From Delphinus delphis (lineage: Eukaryota; Chordata; Mammalia; Artiodactyla; Delphinidae): a stretch of 64,000 bases of DNA. Positions 56,051 to 64,000 of this stretch are shown piece by piece. Location: NCBI RefSeq assembly GCF_949987515.2, contig NC_082697.1, positions 24,683,730 through 24,747,729 of the forward strand, in the 5' to 3' direction. The notes below the pieces were generated by a model. It was not told where the DNA came from. It did not search any database and saw only the letters and a list, made by a program, of their open reading frames with translations. How positions within the stretch are numbered: the stretch's first letter is position 1; the number at the start of each line of letters is the position of its first letter. The translations under genes and the position numbers were made by a program.

Positions 56051-56690
56051 TTGCAATTAGCTAAGTATAAATGAAATGCTTCACTCTCCAAGATTTGTTG
56101 CCCTTGGTTTATAACTATTAAAGCATGCATCCAGCTCAGCTAGAATATGGAAGCCTGTCTTGTCCACTTTTGTAGCCTTCCAGCACAGTCAAACAAGAAG
56201 CTCCCATGAGTGCTCTCAGGTTAGACTGGATTGAGCTGGCCTTTGGAGACATTTAGTCCAACTTGCCCATTTTACAGATAGAGAAGTAGGCCTAGAGAGG
56301 GGAACTCACACATCACATACGCTGAAAGCAGGAGAGTTGCAGAACTAGGGCTAGAGCCTTCTCCACTTCTACTCCAGGGCAGGTTCAATTCTGTGTTTAA
56401 CATTTGGATGCACCTGTTGGCAAGTCTTAGGAGCCTGGAGCTCCCAAGTGTTCGGTCATTGGTGACATCAGAGCCAGAAATCAAATGATCTGGCCTTAGT
56501 TCCAACCCCAAACCTGTCTCTTACTGGACAAGCTCCTGAAGCTAAGCCCCAAATTGCACCTCTGTAAAGTGGGCATAAGTTATGTTTACCTTGACAGTTG
56601 CTGGGAAGACTAGAAATAATGTGTATAGTATCCCCTGACACATAGAAGTTCCTCAAGAAATGGTAATGTCTTCTAATGATTGTTATTGAT
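56051..56690. repeat. MIR-type fossils in otherwise unassigned DNA
   Basis: 56235-56350 (antisense: 'gcccattttacagatagag') and 56470-56680 (sense: 'tgatctggccttagttcc', 'gcacctctgtaaagtgggca'). 56050-56235 is unassigned. Confidence 0.6.
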
Positions 56691-58085
56691 GATAAAGAAG
56701 ATGAAAAACAAGAGCCCTGACTTCTCAAAGGGAAGAGAATCATTCCTGAGGTTGGTCTCTTGCAAAACATGAATCCATATCTTCTCTATCCCAAACAAAT
56801 TCCCTTTGGCAGGGAACAAAGGAAATCCCTTTGTTAAGAAGGAAGGAAAGAAGAGAAGGAAGAAGAGTTGGCAGACTGTGATTGTCTCTGCCTCTCTATG
56901 AACCTTGCTCTGCTTCCCCTACCCCAAACTGCTCCACCCCACTGCCATGCTGAATTCAGGTCACACTCACACTAGTGTGAGACCACCAGCTTTGTGGCAG
57001 AATTAGGGGATCCCCATGATAGTAGATAGCAAGCTTGGAGCACCTGCTCCTGGCATTCTAGGTTATGGGGGAAGCTCTCATATGTCAATGCAAGGCTGTG
57101 TGTGTCACATTTCTCACCGGCTCAGCCCTCAGAGCATTGTCTCTCCTCTCTACCTGACTACTAGGTCTCCAAATTAGTTTTTTTTTTATCAAACGACAGG
57201 CTGGCATCTTTAAAGTATGGCCTTCATTAAGTAGGGAGAAAATCATTCCACACCTTCCCTCCCAATGCATCCCTCACCAGGGCCTTCCAGTCTCCTAACA
57301 AGAGGGGACACCTCCCCCCACTTCCCAGTGAACTTCGCTCCACCCCCCACCCCTACACATTGCATCCATAAGAAGCAACACCAAGATCAGATGCTGCAGC
57401 ATTAATTGAAATTGACATTAAGGGCTCGCTTGCTCAAGCAGAAGCACATTAGAAGAAATATAAACAAGGAAAGCTTTGCGTCTGTGGCACCTGTTCTAAT
57501 GAGAAAAACCATCTCTAGAGCATCTTATTCAAAAAGGATTGAGTGCCCAGGAAATAACAGATACGCAAGGGCTTCCACCCCCAATATTCAGAAGAATCAC
57601 ATACAATTCCTGAGATTTTTCAATCTATCTTGCTTCTGTCCTGGTCTCCCAGATGCATTTCTGCAATTGTCCAGCACATTCCCCTTTATGTTCTCCATCT
57701 GCTTCTCCAAATCCACTTCTCCATATTTTAACAGTTCTCAGTCAGATGTTTTTTTTTGCTGTTGTACCTCAAGAGTTCTTGACCATGTGGCCCAAAAACT
57801 TAGCTTTGGATCCAATCAGGAGACCCTAAGACTAAAAGAGTCCTAGCTGGAATAGAGAGGAAGATGCACAATTATGCAGGTTTCTGCATAAAGAACATAA
57901 AATTGTTCTTCAAATTGTGTTCTAAGTGATACATCATGTTTTTAAAGAGTGTTAATGGGTGGTTGTCGGTTACAGATACTGTTTTTGCCTGCACAGTATC
58001 ATGTCCCCATCTTATTGACAGCAGTTCCCGACTTTCCTATGAACCTCCACTCCCATTCTTGGTCCAGCCCATAAAGAGTGTGGAT
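56691..58085. other. Non-repeat DNA, possible conserved element
   Basis: 57385-57520 is balanced, non-repeat sequence with homeodomain-type cores (TTAATTGAAATTGACATTAA, 57402-57421). 57180-57190 is a T-run. The 146-codon plus ORF (57406-57846) has no splice context. No gene is named. Confidence 0.4.
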
Positions 58086-58089
58086 GCCA

Positions 58090-58184
58090 AAGTTAGACTG
58101 CCTGAGTTTGAATCCTATCTCTGCCTTTTACTAGCTGTGTGACCAGGGCAAGTTCCTTAACCTCTCTATGCCTCATATAAGTAA
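58090..58184 (+). repeat. MIR, left part (split by L1)
   Basis: 'tgcctgagtttgaatcctat' and 'ctagctgtgtgaccagggca' in sense order. Continues at 61257-61350 ('aggattatatgagttaattc'). Confidence 0.85.
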
Positions 58185-58468
58185 TATGGGGAATTGTCAA
58201 AGTTAGTAGAAGGAAAGAAATCATAAAGATCAGAGCAAAAATAAATGAAATAGAAACAAAGAAAACAATAGCAAAGAGCAATAAAACTAAAAGCTGGTTC
58301 TTTGAGAAGATAAACAAAATTGATAAACCTTTAGCCAGACTCATCAAGAAAAAGAGGGAGAGGACTCAAATCAATAAAATTAGAAATGAAAAAGGAGAAG
58401 TTACAACAGACACTGCAGAAATACAAAGCATCCTAAGAGACTACTACAAGCAAGTCTATGCTAATAAA

Positions 58469-59203
58469 ATGGACAACCTGGAAGAAATGAACAAATTCTT
58501 AGAAAGGTATAACCTTCCAAGACTGAACCAGGAAGAAATAGAAAATATGAACAGACCAATCACAAGTAATGAAATTGAAACTGTGATTAAAAATCTTCCA
58601 ACAAACAAAAGTCCAGGACCAGATGGCTTCACAGGTGAATTCTATCAAACATTTAGAGAAGAGCTAACACCCATCCTTCTCAAACTCTTCCAAAAAATTG
58701 CAGAAGAAGAAACACTCCCAAACTCATTCTATGAGGCCATCATCACCCCGATACCAAAACCAGACAAAGATACTACAAAAAAAGAAAATTACAGACCAAT
58801 ATCATTGATGAATATAGATGCAAAAATCCTCAACAAAATACTAGCAAACAGAATCCAACAACACATTAAAAGGATCATACACCATGATCAAGTGGGATTT
58901 ATCCCAGGGATGCAAGGATTCTTCAGTATATGCAAGTCAACCAATGTGATATACCATATTAACAAATTGAAGAATAAAAACCATATGATCATCTCAACAG
59001 ATGCAGAAAAAGCTTTTGACAAAATTCAACACCCATTTATGATAAAAACTCTCCAGAAAGTGGGCATAGAGGGAACCTACCTCAACATAATAAAGGCCAT
59101 ATATGACAAACCCACAGCAAACATCATTCTCAATGGTGAAACACTGAAAGCATTTCCTCTAAGATCAGGAACAAGACAAGGATGTCCACCTCACCACTAT
59201 TAG
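58469..59203 (+). pseudogene. L1 ORF2 reverse-transcriptase remnant, frame 1
   Basis: 244 codons of the L1 RT domain, from before the [11 protein letters not shown] region to just after the SGTRQGCP block, where a single-base loss throws the frame. It carries the first catalytic aspartate region (DAEKAFDK). The upstream part of ORF2 and all of ORF1 are missing because the element is 5'-truncated. No promoter; not expected to be expressed as a functional enzyme. Confidence 0.93.
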
Positions 59204-59823
59204 TCAACATAGTTTTGGAAGTCCTAGCCACAGTAATCAGAGAAGAAAAAGAAATAAAAGGAATACAAATTGGAAAAGAAGAAGTAAAACTGTCACTGTT
59301 TGCAGATGACATGATACTATACATAGAGAATCCTAAAGATGCCACCAGAAAACTACTAGAGCTAATCAATGAATTTGGTAAAGTTGCAGGATACAAAATT
59401 AATGCACAGAAATCTCTTGCATTCCTATACACTAACAACGAAAGATCAGAAAGAGAAATTAAGGAAACAATCCCATTCACCACTGCAACAAAAAGAATAA
59501 AACACCTAGGAATAAATCTCCCTAAGGAGGTAAAAGACCTGTACTCAGAAAACTATAAGGCACTGATGAAAGAAGTTAAAGATGACACAAACAGACGGAG
59601 AGATATACTATGTTCTTGGATTGGAAGAATCAATATTGTGAAAATGACTATACTACCCAAAGCAATCTACAGATTCAATTCAATCCCTATCAAATTACCA
59701 GTGGCATTTTTAACAGAACTAGAACAAAAAACCTTAAAATTTGTATGGAGACACAAAAGACCCCAAATAGCCGAAGCAGGCTTCAGGGGAAAAAAACAGA
59801 GCTGGAGGAATCAGACTCCCTGA
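59182..59823 (+). pseudogene. L1 ORF2 remnant, frame 2 (FADD part)
   Basis: 213 codons continuing the RT domain in another frame after the break at about 59187. It includes [11 protein letters not shown] with the catalytic DD pair, then thumb-like sequence, ending where another frameshift in an A-rich stretch near 59790 brings a stop. With the preceding piece it is one decayed ORF2. Confidence 0.93.
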
Positions 59824-61256
59824 CTTCAGACTATACTACAAAGCTACAGTAATCAAGACAATAATGGTACTGGCACAAAAACAGAAATATAGATCAATGG
59901 AACAGGATAGAAAGCCCAGAGATAAACCCACACACCTATGGTCAACTAATCTATGACAAAGGAGGCAAGGATATACAATGGAGAAAAGACAGTCTCTTCA
60001 ATAAGTGGTGCTGGGAAAACTGGACAGCTACATGCAAAAGAATGAAATTGGAACACTCCCTAACACCATACACAAAAATAAAATCAAAATGGATTAGAGA
60101 CATAATGTAAGACCGGACACTATAAAACTCTTAGAGGAAAATATAGGAAGAACACTCTTTGACATAAATCACAGCAAGATCTTTTTTGATCCACCTCCTA
60201 GAGTAATGGAAATAAAAACAAAAATAAACAAATGGGACCTAATGAAACTTAAAAGCTTTTGCAAAGCAAAGGAAACTACAAACAAAACAAAAAGAAAACC
60301 CTCAGAATGGGAGAAAATATTTGCAAATGAATCAACAGACAAAGGATTAATCTCCAAAATATATAAACAGCTCATGCAGCTCAATATTTAAAAAAAACAA
60401 ACAACCCAATCCAAAAATGAGCAGAAGACCTAAATAGACATTTCTCCAAAGAAGACATACAGATGGCCAAGAAGCACATGAAAAGCTGCTTAACATCACT
60501 AATTATTAGAGACATGCAAATCAAAACTACAATGAGGTGTCACCTCCCACCAGTTAGAATGGCCATCATCAGAAAAATCTACAAACAACAAATGCTGGAG
60601 AGGGTGTGGAGAAAAAAGAACCCTCTTGCCCTGTTGGTGGGAATGTAAATTGATATAGCCACTATGGAGAACACTATGGAGGTTCCTTAGACAACTAAAA
60701 ATAGAATTACCATGTGACCCAGCAGTCCCACTATTGGGCATATACCCAGAGAAAACCATAATTCAAAAGGACACATGCACCCCGATGTTCATTGCAGCAC
60801 TATTTACCATAGCCAGGTCATGGAAGCAACCTAAATGCCCATCAACAGACGAATTGATAAAGAAGATGTGGTACATATATACAATGGAATATTACTCAGC
60901 CAAAAAAAGGAATGGAATTGGGTCATCTGTAGAGACATGGATGGATCTAGAGGCTGTCTAGAGTGAAGTAAGTCAGAAAGAGAAAAACAAATATCATATA
61001 TTAACGCATGTATGTGAAACCTAGAAAAATGGTACAGATAAACTGGTTTGCAGGGCAGAAATAGAGACACAGATGTAGAGAACAAATGTATGGACACCAA
61101 GAGGGGAAAGCGGTGTGGGGTGGGATTGGTGCTGTGATGAATTGGGAGATTGGGATTGACATATATACACTAATATGTATAAAATAGATAACTAATAAGA
61201 ACCTGCTGTATAAAAAAATAAAATAAAACTAAAAAAAATGGATTATGGGGAATTGT

Positions 61257-61350
61257 GGGGAGGATTATATGAGTTAATTCACATAAGGTGTGGCTGGTGC
61301 ATAGCAAACACTCACTAAATCTCAACTGTTATCACTAGTCCTGTTTAGTT
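61257..61350 (+). repeat. MIR, right part
   Basis: 'gtgtggctggtgcatagcaa' and 'cactcactaaatctcaac': continuation of the MIR interrupted by the L1. Confidence 0.75.
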
Positions 61351-61468
61351 CAGAATGGGCTGACCCCATTGCCCCTAGCTCTGGTGATAGCACTTGACTC
61401 AGTCCTGGACAATCAGGACATTCCCCCCACCTCACTATGGAAGGCAGCCAATCAATCATTTGGACTGG

Positions 61469-61716
61469 GGGACTTGCCTGGTGGCACAGTTGTTAAGACT
61501 CTGCACTCCCAATGCAGGGGGCCCAGGTTCAATCCCTGGTCAGGGAACTAGATCCCACACGCATGCCTCAACTAAGAGTTCACATGCCACAACTAAGGAG
61601 CCCATGTGCCTCAACTAAGGAGCCCGCCTGCTGCAACTAAGACCCAGTGCAACCAAATAAATTAAAATAAATAAAAGAGCTAGAAAATGCATGGAATAAT
61701 TATTTCTTAAAAAAAA
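61469..61716 (+). mobile_element. CHR-like SINE, older subtype
   Basis: Head 'gacttgcctggtggcacag', middle 'gttcaatccctggtcaggg', repeated 'caactaaggagcccatgtg' units, A-rich tail. TSD AATCATTTGGACTGG (61454-61468) recurs at 61717-61731 with one change. It differs from the other CHR copies in the body. Confidence 0.9.
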
Positions 61717-61997
61717 AATCATTTGGATTGGTACCATGGGTTGAAACCTAATCTGGTTTCTGAAAACCTGGTCTTGCCAGTCCAAAGCTGTAAAGCAAAA
61801 GGTAGCATCAGGTTCTGGGCTGGTTCATCAGGAGAGAGAATTCTGAGTAGGGAGACTCAGGGACTATCAAATGTCATCCTGCAGGCGAGGTGCACTGTCT
61901 CTACTCTAGCCATTGGTCAGACACCATGAAAATACTTGTGTTATGCCATTATGTTGGTGGACCCCAATGAACCACGCTTCCCATTAGCCATGCTCTT

Positions 61998-62312
61998 TTT
62001 TTTGTTTTTTTGTCTGCGTTGGGTCTTCGTTGCTGTGCGCAGGCTTCCTCTAGTTGCCGCAAGTGGGGGCGACTCTTCGTTGTGGTGTGCGGGCTTCTCA
62101 TTGCGGTGGTTTCTCTTTGCTGCGGAGCCCAGGCTCTAGGCACGTGCACTTCAGTAGTTGTGGCTCAGAGGCTCTAGAGCACAGGCTCAGTAGTTGTGGT
62201 GCATGGGCTTAGCTGCTCAGCGGCATGTGGGATCTTCCCAGACCAGGGCTCAAACCCGTGTCCCATGCATTGGCAGGCGGATTCTTAACCACTGCACCAC
62301 CAGGGAAGTCCC
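61998..62312 (-). mobile_element. CHR-1 SINE, minus strand
   Basis: Perfect TSD TAGCCATGCTCTT (61985-61997 and 62313-62325). Forms an inverted pair with the SINE at 61469-61716, 281 bp away. Confidence 0.95.
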
Positions 62313-62325
62313 TAGCCATGCTCTT

Positions 62326-62685
62326 ATGTAATCTCCTCTTGGGCTTGGCCATGTGACACACATTGGCCAATAGGACATCAGCAAGCATGACACAAGCAGA
62401 GACAATAAATGCTTGCATGCTGGCTTGTCCTCTTGGAATGCTCGTTCTTGGGAGCCCTGAACAACCATCTACGAAGTGTGGCTGGAGAGACCACATGGAG
62501 AGAATCAGAATCCCAGCCATCAACCTACCTGCCAGCTGAATGCAACCACAAGAGTGATCACCAGCAATATCAGTAGAAAAACCACTCACCTAAGCCCAGC
62601 CCAGATTGCACAATCACAAGCAAAATAAATGGTTGTTTTAAACCATTAAGTGTTGGGGTGCTTTTTAACTTAGCAATAGACAATC
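62326..62685. other. Unassigned, repeat-like
   Basis: 'catgtgacacacattggcca' and 'caatagcaatagacaatc'-like wording suggests an old LTR or L1 remnant. No gene. Confidence 0.35.
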
Positions 62686-62700
62686 AAAACAGCAATCATG

Positions 62701-62821
62701 GGAATTCCTTGGCAGTCCAGTGGTTAGGACTCCATGCTTTCACTGCTGAGGGCGAGGACTTGATCCCTGGTCCGGGAACTAGGATCCCGCAAGCCGCGGG
62801 GCGTAGCCAACAAAACAAAAC
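62701..62821 (+). mobile_element. CHR-2-like short SINE
   Basis: 'ggaattccttggcagtccag' head, 'tttcactgctgagggcg' middle, (CAAAA)n tail. Perfect TSD AAAACAGCAATCATG (62686-62700 and 62822-62836). Confidence 0.95.
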
Positions 62822-63054
62822 AAAACAGCAATCATGTTTAATAAACTTTCCTAGCTCCACAGAGTCCTCAAAGCCTTCTCACATCTAAGAGAGTGTGATT
62901 CCTGTTCCCCTGTTAGGAAAGCTGAAGCCCGAGGAGGAAAGCGACAGCCCCAGCCAAGCAGAGGCAGAGTTGCCACGCTCATCCGCTTCGTAATCAGCTC
63001 CTTCTACAGCATTTCCCACTGCGCATGAAAAAACCTTATAAACAGCAGCAGAAG

Positions 63055-63200
63055 GAAGTGTTGTGTAGAAGGAGCATTGGCCTGGGAGTCACAGTGGCCC
63101 AGTCTGAAGTTGGCCGTTGCCTTGCTGTATGAGCTTAGACAGCTCGAACTGCTTCTGCTTTCCCCTCTGAGCCTCAGTCTTTCCAATGGTTCAGTGAGGG
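63055..63200 (+). repeat. MIR fossil
   Basis: 'agaaggagcattggcctggg', 'tgtatgagcttagacagc', 'ctgagcctcagtctttcc' in sense order. Confidence 0.7.
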
Positions 63201-63256
63201 AGAAACAAACTCAGAAGTTCACAGGACCTGGGCGATAACAGACAAGGGAAGCAGGC

Positions 63257-63300
63257 AGGGGCGGGGGGTGGGGGGGTGGGGGTGTGCGGGGTGGGGGGGA
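63257..63300. repeat. G-rich tract, G-quadruplex-prone
   Basis: Runs of 3-7 G separated by one or two bases on the plus strand over about 45 bp, easily meeting the G3+N1-7 four-run rule several times. Confidence 0.9.
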
Positions 63301-63815
63301 GCTGTGTTAGTGGGTGAGCACATGCCCATCTAAGGGAGGTCGTGGCTACCCAGCTCCAGCTGGGCCCAGCATGGCCAGATAGCCTGGTTATGTTTTCCTT
63401 AGAGAGATAGGAAATATAGGTTATGAAGCAAAGTTTTCCAATGTTAAAATATTATGAATTCAATTGAATTTTTAATGTTGTGTAGGACCAAAAATTACAT
63501 CCATTTAGCCTTCAGGCTACTGTTTTGAAACCTTTGACCAAATAATTTCAAAATGTCCTTCCAGAGTTTACACTGGCATCAAAGAAGTATTCCTACCTAT
63601 CCTCCTCTGCCCTACACACACAGAGCAGCTCCTTCTATCCCACTCAGCTCATAGAGCCTGAGTAACAGCGAAACCTTGGGTGTGGCCACCATCTTTCTCT
63701 CCATGGACTCCAGCCCTCTCACTCTTCTGACTATAGGGAAAGGGGTGCAGAGATCCAGCCTCAAATGCCTAAAGTTGACAGGGCCTCATGGAGGGCCAAG
63801 AGTGGAAGGGAAGTA
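63301..63815. other. Unassigned non-coding DNA
   Basis: No gene or repeat recognised. Confidence 0.4.
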
Positions 63816-64000
63816 ACACCTATTAAGCCCCTACTTTGTGTCAGGCATTGTGGTAGACTCTTTATAGTATCACCTAGTGGTGAAGAGCCCAGGCCCTCCA
63901 GTCATACACACCTGGGTTTGAATCCTGGCTCTGACACTTGTAAGCTTGGGCTTGTCCCTCTCCTGGCCTCAGTTTACACATCTGTAAAACAGAAATCATC
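63815..64000. repeat. MIR fossils at the window edge
   Basis: 63820-63870 is an antisense MIR end ('tgtcaggcattgtggtag'). 63870-64000 is a sense MIR ('tgggtttgaatcctggctc', 'acacatctgtaaaacag') that runs off the window. Confidence 0.8.

Larger units (their letters stand above)
58198..61243 (+). mobile_element. L1 LINE, 5'-truncated, broken ORF2
   Basis: About 3.05 kb of L1: the end of the endonuclease/RT linker, the RT domain, the C-terminal ORF2 region, 3' UTR and A-rich tail. RT landmarks: [12 protein letters not shown] near 58615, [12 protein letters not shown] near 58790, [10 protein letters not shown] near 59005 and FADD near 59300. The frame is lost at about 59187 (after RQGCP, one base missing) and again near 59790 in an A-run, and stops follow, so it makes no protein. 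Perfect 13-bp TSD TATGGGGAATTGT (58185-58197 and 61244-61256) within a MIR. Relatively low decay marks it as one of the youngest LINEs here. Confidence 0.95.

Overview
The window is nuclear DNA from a cetacean, most likely a toothed whale. At least fourteen copies of the tRNA-derived CHR SINE family are present; their shared opening reads 'gggcttccctggtgg', followed by a B-box-like 'ggttcgagccc'. CHR elements belong to whales, hippos and ruminants. Two shorter copies, at 8443-8616 and 34078-34285, have the internally deleted body ('gagcctgcgtgtccggagcc') that I associate with the cetacean CD/CDO subfamilies. The rest of the background is ordinary mammalian: L1, L2, MIR and hAT fossils plus CA/GT microsatellites. 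There are no prokaryotic operons, CRISPR arrays or phage genes.

Layout. 1-47 kb is repeat-rich, AT-leaning DNA that looks like one or more large introns or intergenic sequence. About 47.2-48.95 kb is a clear CpG island, and it is the only strong gene signal. It holds a good splice donor on the minus strand (GTGAGT, intron from 47895 leftwards) and another on the plus strand (after 49010), so it is probably a promoter, possibly bidirectional. A minus-strand gene would run left through the window; the best exon candidates are at 41217-41333 (opens with an ATG and 22 codons), 34940-35065, 19184-19461 (two exons around a 70-nt intron), 12046-12105 and 3564-3635. I could not identify the protein, the candidates do not form a proven phase-compatible chain, and all are low confidence. 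49-64 kb is again repeat-dominated, with a 3-kb 5'-truncated L1 at 58.2-61.2 kb whose ORF2 is broken by frameshifts.

The best supported content is the transposon stratigraphy. Many insertions have readable target-site duplications (TSDs) and order themselves in time: CHR SINEs inside L1s, L1s inside MIRs, a hAT element and a MIR inside L2s. Most six-frame open stretches are by-products of repeats or low-complexity DNA. I found no convincing undescribed biological system. The items most worth a second look are the unidentified gene at the CpG island, a perfect 12-bp hairpin at 27261-27288 in non-repeat DNA, inverted SINE pairs, and a Z-DNA-prone CG/CA block.
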